Below are positions 7,767 to 16,426 of a stretch of 64,000 nucleotides of DNA, in pieces. Position numbers and translations under genes: made by a program. Positions within the stretch are counted from its first letter, which is position 1. Each line of letters begins with the position of its first letter. Source of the DNA: Bifidobacterium stellenboschense (GTDB lineage Bacteria > Actinomycetota > Actinomycetes > Actinomycetales > Bifidobacteriaceae). The stretch spans positions 112,811 through 176,810 of the forward strand of contig NZ_JGZP01000016.1 of NCBI RefSeq assembly GCF_000741785.1, in the 5' to 3' direction. Under the pieces are notes generated by a model that was not told the origin of the DNA, made no database searches, and saw only the letters and a program-made list of their open reading frames with translations.

Positions 7767-9644
7767 ATGAGTCATATTCTGGTGAATGTTGCATGGCCGT
7801 ACGCGAACGGCCCCCGCCATATCGGCCACGTGGCCGGTTTCGGCGTCCCCTCCGACGTGTACGCCCGCTACGAACGCATGAAGGGCAACGACGTGCTGAT
7901 GGTCTCCGGCACCGACGAGCACGGCACCCCGATCCTCGTCGAGGCGGAGAAGGAGGGCCTGACCGCGCAGGAGCTCGCGAACCGCTACAACCGCGTGATC
8001 GCCAAGGATCTGTGCGACCTGGGTCTGAGCTACGACCTGTTCACGCGCACCACCACCGGCAACCACGAGCACGTGGTGCAGGAGATGTTCACGCAGTGCC
8101 TGAAGAACGGCTACATCTACAAGGGCACGCAGCGGGTGGCGATCTCCCCGTCCACCGGCCGCACCCTGCCGGACCGCTACATCGAAGGCGAGTGCCCGAT
8201 CTGCCACACCGAGGGCGCGCGCGGCGACCAGTGCGACGCCTGCGGCAACGAGCTCGATCCGGACGAGCTCATCAACCCCGTCTCCAAGATCAACGGCGAG
8301 ACGCCGCGCTTCGAGGAGACCGAACACTATTTCCTCGACCTGCCGGCGCTCGCCGAGGCGAACCTCGCCTGGCTGAACACCCGTGAAGGCTGGCGCACCA
8401 ACGTCATCAACTTCTCCAAGGGCCTGTTCAAGGAGGTCAAGCCGCGCGCCATCACCCGCGACATCGATTGGGGCATCCCGGTGCCGGTGAAGGGCTGGAT
8501 CGACAACCCGAACAAGAAGCTGTACGTGTGGTTCGACGCCGTAATCGGCTACCTGTCCGCCTCGATCGAGTGGGCGCGCCGCCAGGGCGACCCGGAGCTG
8601 TGGCGCCAGTGGTGGAATGACCCGTCCTGCCCGGCCTACTACTTCATGGGCAAGGACAACATCACGTTCCACTCCCAGATCTGGCCCTCCGAGATGCTCG
8701 CCTACAACGGCCAGGGCTCCAAGGGCGGCGAGACCGGCAAGCTCGGCCCGCTGAACATGCCCGAGCAGGTCGTCGCCTCCGAGTTCATGACGATGGAAGG
8801 CAAGAAGTTCTCCTCCTCGCGCGGCATCGTCATCTACGTCAAGGACATCCTCTCCCGTTACCCGGTGGACGCGGTGCGCTACTACATCTCGATCGCCGGC
8901 CCGGAGAGCTCCGACTCCGACTTCACGTGGGCCGAGTTCGTGCGCCACAACAACGAGGAGCTCGCCTCCTCGTGGGGCAACCTGGTCAACCGCGTCGCCA
9001 ACCTCATCGCCAAGAACTTCGGCGAGATCCCCGCGCTCGACGAGGATTCGATGACCGACGAGGACCGCGCCCTGCTCGACGAGACGCGCGGCGCGTTCGC
9101 CACGGTCGGCGGCTTCATCGAGAACCACCACCAGAAGGCGGGCCTCATCGAGGCGATGCGCGTGGTCGGCGACATCAACAAGTACATCTCCGCGACCGAG
9201 CCGTGGAAGATCAAGGACGACGAAAAGCGTCTCGGCACCGTGCTGCACGTGGCCGCGCAGGCCGTCTCCGACGCGAACCACCTGCTCGCCCCGTTCCTGC
9301 CGCACGCTTCGCAGAAGGTGTGGGAGGCTCTGGGCGGCAAGGGCGTGTTCTCGCCGCTGCCGCGCCTCGAAGAAGTCGAGGATCTCGACAAGCCGGGCTT
9401 CAACTACCCGATCATCACCGGCGACTACAAGCTCGGCGAGACCGTGCACCCGTGGGAGAGCGAGCCGATCGAGGTGGGCGCTCCCGTCGCCAAGCCGACG
9501 CCGATCTTCGCGAAGATCCCGAAGGAGGCCGTCGAGGAGGAGCTCGCCCGCTTCGACGAGGCGCTCGCCGCCCGTCGCGCCGCCGAGGCCGAGCGCCTCG
9601 CCGCCGAAAAGGCCAAGCTCGCCGCCGAGGAGAAGGCGGAGTAA
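7767..9644 (+). CDS. metG: Methionine-tRNA ligase
   Basis: This 625-residue cytoplasmic enzyme charges tRNA-Met with methionine using ATP. The Rossmann fold opens with [10 protein letters not shown] and the HIGH motif follows at residues 18-21. The connective domain has a zinc knuckle of the form CPIC...CDAC. The KMSKS loop is present as KFSSS, the form common in actinobacterial MetRS. An Ala/Glu/Lys-rich helical tail (about residues 575-625) closes the protein; there is no tRNA-binding C-terminal EMAP-like domain. The length is normal for short class MetRS. The gene stands alone between repeat-rich gaps and probably has a leaderless mRNA. Confidence 0.97.
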   Translation: MSHILVNVAWPYANGPRHIGHVAGFGVPSDVYARYERMKGNDVLMVSGTDEHGTPILVEAEKEGLTAQELANRYNRVIAKDLCDLGLSYDLFTRTTTGNHEHVVQEMFTQCLKNGYIYKGTQRVAISPSTGRTLPDRYIEGECPICHTEGARGDQCDACGNELDPDELINPVSKINGETPRFEETEHYFLDLPALAEANLAWLNTREGWRTNVINFSKGLFKEVKPRAITRDIDWGIPVPVKGWIDNPNKKLYVWFDAVIGYLSASIEWARRQGDPELWRQWWNDPSCPAYYFMGKDNITFHSQIWPSEMLAYNGQGSKGGETGKLGPLNMPEQVVASEFMTMEGKKFSSSRGIVIYVKDILSRYPVDAVRYYISIAGPESSDSDFTWAEFVRHNNEELASSWGNLVNRVANLIAKNFGEIPALDEDSMTDEDRALLDETRGAFATVGGFIENHHQKAGLIEAMRVVGDINKYISATEPWKIKDDEKRLGTVLHVAAQAVSDANHLLAPFLPHASQKVWEALGGKGVFSPLPRLEEVEDLDKPGFNYPIITGDYKLGETVHPWESEPIEVGAPVAKPTPIFAKIPKEAVEEELARFDEALAARRAAEAERLAAEKAKLAAEEKAE

Positions 9645-9654
9645 GACCGGTTGT

Positions 9655-10111
9655 CTTGCTCCCGCCGGCGGGCGGGTTCGTGCATGCCGTGAACCTTGTC
9701 TTGCTCCCGCTGGCGGGCTGAGCCGTGGAGCAAACGTGGAAGCGTTTGTAGGCGAAGGCGAACGACAGTGAGCAAATATGATGTCGGCCGAAGGCCGTCC
9801 ATAATTGCAGGGGCCGGAGGCTGTCCCGCGAAGCGGGACTGAGGGTGGTTGTCCGGTATGTCGGCCGGTGGTCACTCTCACCGGGAACCCACCGGGTCCA
9901 CCCGCCGGGACCACCGCCCGCCGGGAACCCGCCGGGACCACCCCAGTCGGCCTGCGGCCGACAGCCCCCGCCAGCGGGGGCGGATTGGTACGCAGCTTCG
10001 CGAGGCAGTCGCCGAGGCTTGACATCCCCGCCAGCGGGGCGGATTCCGTCGCTGTCTCGGGGTTGCCTGTGCGGTTGCGACAGACTCCGCCGGCGGGGGC
10101 GGATTGGCGGG
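9655..10111. repeat. Cluster of GC-rich palindromic repeats downstream of metG
   Basis: Several units are packed here: CTCCCGCCGGCGGG and CTCCCGCTGGCGGG near 9660-9718; a hairpin block at 9723-9755 that starts CCGTGGAGCAAACG, shared with 17284-17317; a CCCGCGAAGCGGGACTGAGGGTGG unit near 9825; and its inverse partner CCACCCCAGTCGG...CCCCCGCCAGCGGGGG near 9937-9982, with further copies to 10111. Between the last two arms CGGGAACCC and CGGGACCAC motifs repeat. No gene is visible. Confidence 0.7.
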
Positions 10112-10332
10112 GCCGATGCTAAGCGGTTACAAAATCGTTACATAGTGCACAGAAGTTTCTCAGGAACGCGCATCATTCCTCCAAGGGATTGACGGTTAAC
10201 TTAGTCATGTCAGCGGTTGGGAGTTCCTCCCGAAGTCAATATCACTGGCGAGGTTCTTCCCGGACCCCATAACTGAACCCTTCTTCTCTCTTCTCTCTCA
10301 CCCGGCGGCTTCTCCCCGCCGGGTTTCTTTTT
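10112..10332 (+). other. Intergenic block ending in a strong terminator; possible small RNA
   Basis: No credible ORF lies here. Two GTTACA motifs (10126 and 10137) and a TTGACG (10190) could be promoter parts. A GGGAG-TTC-CTCCC hairpin lies near 10220, and a clean terminator ends the block. This could be an independent non-coding transcript or just the distant end of the metG mRNA. The call is tentative. Confidence 0.25.
10301..10332 (+). terminator. Rho-independent terminator
   Basis: CCCGGCGG at 10301-10308 pairs with CCGCCGGG at 10316-10323 around a 7-nt loop, followed by TTTCTTTTT. A pyrimidine-rich TTCTCTC stretch precedes it. It is the only classic terminator in the gap after metG. Confidence 0.8.
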
Positions 10333-10490
10333 GCCGCGTCGTCGCGCTCGCGTTCGGTTTCCGTTTCCTTGTTCCCGTCCGGTTCCCGTGTCCGGAGGGT
10401 CCGTTCCCGGTTTCATGTCCGAAGGAGCCGCGTCCGGACCGCGTCCGGACATGCCGACTCCCCGTCGGCCGCCGCCGACCCTTCGTGGGC

Positions 10491-10566
10491 GTACGTTCGT
10501 GACGGTATTAATCGTCTTCATCGTCACGAACGTACACTGACGATTTCTCAGCGTACGTTCGTGACG
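10491..10566. repeat. 31-bp-period alternating palindrome array
   Basis: The 14-mer GTACGTTCGTGACG occurs at 10491-10504 (+), as its exact reverse complement at 10522-10535, and again direct at 10553-10566. The starts are exactly 31 bp apart. Units 1-2 or 2-3 can form a perfect 14-bp stem with a 17-nt loop. It lies just upstream of the gene at 10691. Confidence 0.85.
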
Positions 10567-10690
10567 GCAGCCGGGGAAAATACCGTCGAGACCGTACGCG
10601 CCGAAATCGGCGCCCTGGGGAACCGATGAACGTATATCATTAACGAGGGATATGCGGCTGATACCGACATACAGCAAGGAGGCACCCATT

Positions 10691-11515
10691 ATGGCCGACA
10701 GCGAGAACGGCAGGGAGACACCCGCCATGGCCGACAACGAGAACGACAAGAAGACACTTGCCATGACCGACAATGAGAACGGCGATAAGGAACCCATCAC
10801 GACCGATGACGAGCATGTCGTCGTCGGCGCCCTTTTCCGAACCACCATCAGGGATTTCTACAGCGGCAAGCCCGTCGAGGTCACCGCCCGCTGGGTCGAT
10901 CCCGAGACAACCGTCGTGACCGGCGGCCGCAAAGAGAGGGGACGCAATGGGGAGCTTCTCGAGGAGCCCATCCCGGTCATGATCGATGACAGGCATTTCA
11001 TTCCCGGGGCCTTCTTCCGAACCACCGTCGAGAACTCCTACACCGGGGAGCCCACCGATGTCATCGCCCGCTGGGGAAGTTCCGAGGGTTCCTTCATGGA
11101 GATGTCGGATTGCAAGCCCGTCTTCTTCTACGTCTACGAACATGAGTGGGGCTGGATACGCCGGTTGGTCCCCCTGGACGAGCACGGGGCCGACACGGTC
11201 TCAATCGAGAAGGTGACCGACCCCGATGAGATCGCCGTCGCCAGAAAGTGGCTCGAGCCGCTCGTCAGCGAGTTCACCCGCGGCGAATTGGAATGGCGTC
11301 ACGCCGATGGCATCCTGCGTGTGACCAACAGGGTGGGGTTTGACCTCAAGACCGCCGTCGAACAGGTGGGTCGCATCTACTCGTTCCCGTTCAGCGACAT
11401 GCTGCTGGACGCCCTCATCGACGAGTACGGCGCGACCGGAAGCACCATGAGCTCGTTCGTCGCGCTGTGGCGCGCCGCGGCGTATGTGGAGCGCAACGAC
11501 GGCGGGAACCGGTGA
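10691..11515 (+). CDS. Hypothetical protein with internal duplications
   Basis: This 274-residue protein has no recognised family. AAGGAGG precedes ATG 10691 (an ATG at 10652 is less well placed). Residues 1-36 hold three copies of a 12-residue polar repeat built on MADNEN. Residues 41-68 and 101-128 are two copies of one motif: GA-hydrophobic-FRTT, then Y-S/T-G-K/E-P and V-x-ARW. The rest is mixed alpha/beta, ending in an Arg/Asn tail. No signal peptide or membrane span is seen, so it is probably cytoplasmic. It stands alone between two repeat arrays. Confidence 0.7.
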   Translation: MADSENGRETPAMADNENDKKTLAMTDNENGDKEPITTDDEHVVVGALFRTTIRDFYSGKPVEVTARWVDPETTVVTGGRKERGRNGELLEEPIPVMIDDRHFIPGAFFRTTVENSYTGEPTDVIARWGSSEGSFMEMSDCKPVFFYVYEHEWGWIRRLVPLDEHGADTVSIEKVTDPDEIAVARKWLEPLVSEFTRGELEWRHADGILRVTNRVGFDLKTAVEQVGRIYSFPFSDMLLDALIDEYGATGSTMSSFVALWRAAAYVERNDGGNR

Positions 11516-11533
11516 GCGTTATGCAAAAGCGTT

Positions 11534-11611
11534 GTTTTTGTGAAACGAACTGTGCCTGAAACCTCTGTTTTTGTGAAATTACGCTGGGTTGAAACCTCTG
11601 TTTTTGTGAAA
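11534..11611. repeat. 33-bp-period direct repeat array
   Basis: GTTTTTGTGAAA occurs at 11534, 11567 and 11600, exactly 33 bp apart; the last two copies are preceded by an identical TGAAACCTCT. The array follows the stop of the gene at 10691 and precedes tatD. The AT-rich unit stands out in GC-rich DNA. No palindrome is seen within the unit. Confidence 0.8.
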
Positions 11612-11758
11612 AAGATTGATTTTCCAACGATTTGGCCTGGAATACGTGCTTCACCCCAAGCCGTTGGCGGTGGCCGGCGACAGAAGATACCTGCCGTTGT
11701 ACATGGCCGGATTGCTATAGGGGTATAGGGACCGGAATCGGCACGCCGCGCGCCTCGC

Positions 11759-11764
11759 TAGACT
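11759..11764 (+). promoter_or_regulatory. -10-like hexamer for leaderless tatD mRNA
   Basis: TAGACT lies 8 nt before ATG 11773. The only candidate ribosome site (GGGCGGG) lies inside that 8-nt gap, too close to work well. Confidence 0.4.
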
Positions 11765-11772
11765 GGGCGGGT

Positions 11773-12732
11773 ATGAGCAAGCATCATCATCGCGACCGCA
11801 GTTGGGCTCCGGCACCGGAATCATTGCCGGAAGACGCCCACGTCATCGACAATCACACACACGTCGCATCCGTCGTGCCGTTCGCACGCGCGATGAGCCA
11901 CGAGGCCGTCGCGAAGGGACAACCCGAAGTCCCTGTCTACGATGTCGATGAGCTGCTTGCGCAGGCGAAAACGGTCGGCGTGACCGGCATCATTGACTGC
12001 GGCTGCGAGTACCCGAACCTCCAACGCGCGATCGACATGGCCGTCGACCACCCCGGCCAAGTCCACGCGGCCATCGCCATCCACCCGAACGAGGCCGTGC
12101 GGCACGGGCATCGCGCCGTGGCCGGCCCGGACGGACTCGCCGTCACGTACAAGCCGTACCACGACGTGCCGTTCGACGAGGCCATGGCCGAGGTCGAACG
12201 CCTCGCACGCGCCTACCCGGACCAGGTCGTCGCGATCGGCGAGACCGGCATGGACCTGTTCCGCACCGGCGAGGGCGCGCTGGAACTGCAGCGCGAGGCG
12301 TTCCGCGCGCATATCGCGCTCGCCAAGGAGCTGAATCTGCCGATGCAGATCCACGACCGCGATTCGCACAAAGAGGTCATCGAGACGCTGCTCGCCGACG
12401 GCGCGCCCGAACGCACCGTCTTCCACTCGTACTCCGGCGACGCCGAGATGGCCGAGATCGCGCGCAAGCACGGCTGGTACCTGAGCTTCTCCGGCACCGT
12501 GAGCTACAAGGGCAACGAGGGGATCCGCGAATCATTGCGCATCGTCGGACTCGACCACGCGATGGTGGAGACCGACGCGCCGTACCTCACGCCGATGCCG
12601 TACCGCGGGCGCACGAACGCGCCGTACATGATCCCGTACACGCTGCGCGCGATGGCCGACACGCTCGACCTGCCGCTCGCGGCGGTGGCGCGCGGCACCC
12701 GCGCCACCACGCGCGCGGTCTACGGCGTGTGA
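11773..12732 (+). CDS. TatD-family metal-dependent hydrolase
   Basis: This 319-residue protein has the TatD signatures in order: DNHTH near residue 25 (metal ligands), IAIHPNEA (the usual GxHP block), IGETGMDLF for the IGExGLDy block with its metal-binding Glu, IHDRDSHKEV, VFHSYSGD, and VETDAPYLTP with the catalytic Asp. Family members are 3'-5' DNases or other phosphodiesterases working on nucleic acids in the cytoplasm. Actinobacterial tatD usually follows metG; here about 2 kb with one unknown gene and two repeat arrays separates them. The frame is open upstream to 11632, but MSKHHH at 11773 fits the family length. Confidence 0.9.
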   Translation: MSKHHHRDRSWAPAPESLPEDAHVIDNHTHVASVVPFARAMSHEAVAKGQPEVPVYDVDELLAQAKTVGVTGIIDCGCEYPNLQRAIDMAVDHPGQVHAAIAIHPNEAVRHGHRAVAGPDGLAVTYKPYHDVPFDEAMAEVERLARAYPDQVVAIGETGMDLFRTGEGALELQREAFRAHIALAKELNLPMQIHDRDSHKEVIETLLADGAPERTVFHSYSGDAEMAEIARKHGWYLSFSGTVSYKGNEGIRESLRIVGLDHAMVETDAPYLTPMPYRGRTNAPYMIPYTLRAMADTLDLPLAAVARGTRATTRAVYGV

Positions 12733-12883
12733 GGCGCGGCGGCGTGTGCGTGCGGTGACGGTGCGGTGACGCGGGTGCGGCGGCGGTGACGATGGCACGG
12801 CGGCGCGGGTTTATCGGGCGAAGTGGGGGAGCGGTGGTGGATTTCCGCTGATTTCGCGGCGATGATTCGCACTGCTGGTGAAT

Positions 12884-12912
12884 TTGTGGTGATTGCGTCG
12901 GCGGACTACGAT
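12884..12912 (+). promoter_or_regulatory. Promoter upstream of kup
   Basis: TTGTGG (12884-12889), a 17-bp spacer and TACGAT (12907-12912) form a plausible sigma-70-type promoter. This leaves a leader of about 90 nt before kup. Confidence 0.45.
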
Positions 12913-13006
12913 GTGTGTCCGAAGAAAAGCGAGTGTGACGCAAGAGACGAAAGAGCATCGAGAACGGCAGGCAGTGTGAGGCCGCGCCGCATGGAGGATT
13001 GAGCGT

Positions 13007-15394
13007 ATGGCTGACCGCAATCAGCAGACCAAACGCGCCCGCAAGGTGGTAAGCGGCACCGCGAACAATACGAGCAACAGTACGGGCGCCGGCGAGCTGG
13101 CCGGCGCGAACGAATCCGGCAAGGCCAAGGCCGCTTCGGTGAAGCCCCGACCGGACGACGGGCGCCAAGCGAAGGCCAAGGCGGAGAAGGAGGCGCTGCT
13201 GAGGGCCGACACCTTCACCAACGCGCCGAAGGTCTCCCGCCGCACGCTCACCAAAGAGGAGCGCGAGGTCCTCGTCAAGCAGGCGGAGGCCAAGAACAAG
13301 GAAGCCGAGAAACTCGCCACCACCGCCGCGAAGGGACGATTCGGCCGCTGGTGGGCGCGCCTGCAGTCCGGGCCGAACAAGGTCAGCTGGGGCATGATGA
13401 TCGTCGCGCTCGGCGTCGTCTACGGCGACATCGGCACCTCGCCGCTCTACACCGCGCAGACGTTCCTCACCGGGCAGGGAGGTATCGGCAGCGTCGACCG
13501 CGAGGCCGTGCTCGGCATGCTCTCGCTGGTCTTCTGGTCGATCACGCTGATCACCACCGTCAAATACGTGCTCATCGCGATGAAGATCGACAACAACGGC
13601 GAAGGCGGCATCTTCGCGCTGTACTCGCTGATCCGCCGCCGCGGCGCATGGCTCGCGATCCCCGCGATGGTCGGCGGCGCCGCGTTCCTCGCCGATTCGG
13701 TGCTCACGCCGGCCGTGTCGATCAGCTCCGCCGTCGAAGGCCTGCAGACGCTGCCGCCGCTCGAGCATCTCTTCGACGAGAATCCGAGTCTCACGTTGAT
13801 GATCACCGTGGTCATCATCGTCGTGCTGTTCATGGTGCAGTCGCGCGGCACGGAGAGCATCGGTCGCGTGTTCGGCTCGATCGTGCTCGTCTGGTTCAGC
13901 TTCCTCGCCGTCGTCGGCCTCGTGAACCTCGCGCAGGACTGGACGGTGTTCGCCGCGCTCAACCCGGTGTACGGCGTGCGGTTCCTGTTCAGCCCGCACA
14001 ACGACGCCGGCATCGCGCTCATGGGCACCGTGTTCCTCGCGACCACCGGCGCCGAGGCGCTCTACTCCGACATGGGTCATGTGGGCCGCGGCAACATCTA
14101 CTTCACGTGGCCGTTCATCAAGGTCGCGCTCGTCTGCTGCTACTTCGGCCAGGGCGCGTGGATCCTCGCGCACAGCCGCGACCCGCACTACACGACGATG
14201 AGATCGTTGAACCCGTTCTTCCAGATGATGACCCCGGACGTGCGCTACGTAGCGGTCGTGCTGTCCGTCACCGCCGGCGTGATCGCGTCGCAGGCGCTCA
14301 TCACCGGCGCGTTCACGATGGTCTCCGAGGCGACGCGACTCAACTGGATGCCGCATCTTCAGGTGCGCTACCCGGCGCGCACGCGCGGGCAGCTGTACAT
14401 CCCGGTCGTCAACGCGGTGCTGTGCGTCGCGACGCTGCTCGTGCTCGCGATGTTCAAGGATTCCGAACACATCTCCGCCGCGTACGGGCTCGCGCTCACC
14501 ATCACGATGATCACGACGACGATCCTGCTCGCCGTGTACATCTGGTACGCGGGGCGGCGGCTCGGCGCGATCGTGTTCCTCGTGCTGTTCCTCGCCATCC
14601 AGATCCTGTTCTTCATCGCGTCGATGGCGAAGTTCCTGCACGGCGGCTGGTTCACGATGCTGCTCACCATCGCGATCCTGTTCGTCATGTACACGTGGAA
14701 CGAGGGCACGAAGCTGGAACGCGCGCAACGCCGCCACATGCGCCCGAAGGACTTCCTGCCCACATTGGAGAAACTGCACGGCGACTTCCGCATCCCGTAC
14801 TTCGCCGACAACATCGTCTACCTGACGTCCGATACCGAGACGAAACGACTCGACACCGACATCTTCTTCTCCATCTTCGCCGACCACCCGAAGCGCGCCC
14901 GCGCATGGTGGGCGGTGAGCGTGGAGACCACCGACCAGCCGTTCACGCGCGAATACGAGGTGCAGAACTTCGGCACCGACTTCCTGTTCCGCGTGCGTAT
15001 CCGGCTCGGATTCAAAGTGTCGCAGTCGATTCCGGCGTACCTGCACCAGATCATGCACGACCTGTCGAAGACCGGCGAGCTGCCGCAGCAGAAGTCGCTG
15101 TACCCGAAGGTCGACGCCGATCCGAACATCGGCACGATCCGGTACGTGCTGATCCACAAGGCGCTGATGCCGGAGTCGAAGGTCTCCGCGCGCGGGGCGC
15201 TGTCGCTGCAGACCAAGTACGCGATCCGCCATGCGGCCGGCTCGCCGGTCAAATGGTTCGGACTCGCGCCGTACAACCCGCTCGTCGAAGTGCAGCCGCT
15301 GTTCGTGTCCACGCGCAGGCCACCGCGGTTGAAGCGTATCGAACGTGCCGCCGGAATCGAGCCGATCACCGGGGATCTGCCGCCGGTGCGGTGA
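13007..15394 (+). CDS. kup: Kup-family potassium uptake protein
   Basis: This 795-residue membrane protein takes up K+ with H+ as the likely counter-ion. After an unusually long hydrophilic Lys/Ala-rich N-terminal part (about 115 residues), the KUP/HAK/KT core begins with LGVVYGDIGTSPLYT, followed by about 12 membrane spans and a cytosolic C-terminal domain of about 200 residues. NNGEGGIFALY is the other typical family block. GGAGG at 12993-12997 supports ATG 13007. The N-terminal extension is Thr/Asn/Lys-rich and may be regulatory or simply disordered. Confidence 0.93.
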   Translation: MADRNQQTKRARKVVSGTANNTSNSTGAGELAGANESGKAKAASVKPRPDDGRQAKAKAEKEALLRADTFTNAPKVSRRTLTKEEREVLVKQAEAKNKEAEKLATTAAKGRFGRWWARLQSGPNKVSWGMMIVALGVVYGDIGTSPLYTAQTFLTGQGGIGSVDREAVLGMLSLVFWSITLITTVKYVLIAMKIDNNGEGGIFALYSLIRRRGAWLAIPAMVGGAAFLADSVLTPAVSISSAVEGLQTLPPLEHLFDENPSLTLMITVVIIVVLFMVQSRGTESIGRVFGSIVLVWFSFLAVVGLVNLAQDWTVFAALNPVYGVRFLFSPHNDAGIALMGTVFLATTGAEALYSDMGHVGRGNIYFTWPFIKVALVCCYFGQGAWILAHSRDPHYTTMRSLNPFFQMMTPDVRYVAVVLSVTAGVIASQALITGAFTMVSEATRLNWMPHLQVRYPARTRGQLYIPVVNAVLCVATLLVLAMFKDSEHISAAYGLALTITMITTTILLAVYIWYAGRRLGAIVFLVLFLAIQILFFIASMAKFLHGGWFTMLLTIAILFVMYTWNEGTKLERAQRRHMRPKDFLPTLEKLHGDFRIPYFADNIVYLTSDTETKRLDTDIFFSIFADHPKRARAWWAVSVETTDQPFTREYEVQNFGTDFLFRVRIRLGFKVSQSIPAYLHQIMHDLSKTGELPQQKSLYPKVDADPNIGTIRYVLIHKALMPESKVSARGALSLQTKYAIRHAAGSPVKWFGLAPYNPLVEVQPLFVSTRRPPRLKRIERAAGIEPITGDLPPVR

Positions 15395-15445
15395 AACCTG
15401 TGGTGCGGTGAGTCTGCGGTGCCGTGCGCACGGCTTGGGTGAAAC

Positions 15446-15464
15446 CTATAAGCAACGCTTATAG
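15446..15464. promoter_or_regulatory. 8-bp palindrome between kup and the amidotransferase gene
   Basis: CTATAAGC and GCTTATAG are exact inverted copies around AAC. The site lies 45 nt before the next start codon and could be an operator or the weak 3' hairpin of kup. No T-tract follows. Confidence 0.4.
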
Positions 15465-15494
15465 CGATGGCCGCGCGTCGAAACCTGTGCGGGT

Positions 15495-15500
15495 TATGGT
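15495..15500 (+). promoter_or_regulatory. -10-like hexamer for leaderless amidotransferase mRNA
   Basis: TATGGT ends 8 nt before ATG 15509, with no ribosome site between. Confidence 0.4.
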
Positions 15501-15508
15501 AGCCAACT

Positions 15509-16381
15509 ATGTGCAGATTACTGGGTTACGCGACGGCAGGGTTCAACCTGAGCCTCAACGCAATCCTAGGCACGGAGGGTGTGGACGCCTATCGTGAGAT
15601 GAGCGAGATCCACAACGACGGCTGGGGTTGCGCGATGCTCTACGAGCCGATCGAACGACCCGGCACACTCGACGGCGGCGCGCCCGCCCCCGAGACCGGC
15701 ACCAAGCTGTACAAGACCACCGTGGCCGCGCGTCTCGACCCGGTCTTCCCCGAACTCGCCTCCGAACCGGCGCGAGGCGGCCTGTGGCATCTGCGCCTCG
15801 CCTCCTCGAACCTGCCGCTCATCCTCGAGAACCAGCAGCCGTTCTTCGCGAACGGACTGAGCTTCATCCACAACGGCGACATCTCCGATTCGCACGGCCG
15901 CAACATCGTGACGAACCGCCAGTACCCGGTGAACCACAGCGTGTTCCTGTCCACCGGCGGCCGCTCCGACTCCGCGATTTTCTTTGCCGTGATCCTCGAA
16001 TACATCGGCTTCGGCTACGACCTCGACGAGGCCGTGGCGCAGGCCGTGCGTGAGCTGCGCCAGGCGTACCCGCGTTCCAGCTACAACTGCATGATCCAGT
16101 CGCAGGACCAGTTCATCGCGTTGAACGCGGCCGGCCGCGAACGCACGTCGTCGCGCATCGTCGAGATCTACGACCAGTACGGCCAGGGCGAGAAGGCGCA
16201 GGACTACCGTGTGATGCGCTACCGTGCGCTCACCGACGAAGAGGGCGCGCCCGCGGGCATCGTCGTCGCGTCGTCCGGCTTCGACCAGACCGAGGCCGAC
16301 GGCTGGGAGGAGCTCGAAAACGACCAGATGATCGTCGCCTCCAACCGCACCGGCGAATGGTCGATGCGCTCCATCGACTGA
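15509..16381 (+). CDS. Class II glutamine amidotransferase (EgtC/YafJ-like)
   Basis: This 290-residue protein starts MCRLLGYA, so Cys2 becomes the N-terminal nucleophile after Met removal, as in Ntn-type class II amidotransferases. Further family blocks are EIHNDGWGCAM, LWHLRLAS, QPFFANGLSFIHNGDI and a GGRSDSAIFF segment. These enzymes hydrolyse glutamine and pass ammonia, or act as gamma-glutamyl hydrolases. No synthetase partner is adjacent, so the substrate is unknown. The next gene (HD hydrolase) follows after 45 nt with its own -10-like hexamer. Confidence 0.9.
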   Translation: MCRLLGYATAGFNLSLNAILGTEGVDAYREMSEIHNDGWGCAMLYEPIERPGTLDGGAPAPETGTKLYKTTVAARLDPVFPELASEPARGGLWHLRLASSNLPLILENQQPFFANGLSFIHNGDISDSHGRNIVTNRQYPVNHSVFLSTGGRSDSAIFFAVILEYIGFGYDLDEAVAQAVRELRQAYPRSSYNCMIQSQDQFIALNAAGRERTSSRIVEIYDQYGQGEKAQDYRVMRYRALTDEEGAPAGIVVASSGFDQTEADGWEELENDQMIVASNRTGEWSMRSID

Positions 16382-16414
16382 CCGGGGGAAGGCCAAGGCG
16401 TTCCGAGGCCGCCA

Positions 16415-16420
16415 TACAAT
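16415..16420 (+). promoter_or_regulatory. -10-like hexamer for leaderless HD-hydrolase mRNA
   Basis: TACAAT covers -12 to -7 relative to ATG 16427, the ideal position for a leaderless start. No clear -35 element was found. Confidence 0.45.
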
Positions 16421-16426
16421 GGCGGT

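Noticed and set aside
11415..11654. Minus-strand ORF with SQKQRFQ repeats
   Set aside because: The peptide repeat is just the translation of the 33-bp DNA array; no start signals.
12587..15232. Very long minus-strand frame opposite kup; similar long frames opposite metG, recG, adhE, GH43 and the MHS gene
   Set aside because: They are antisense shadows of real genes in GC-rich DNA, with Arg/His/Asp-rich nonsense composition.
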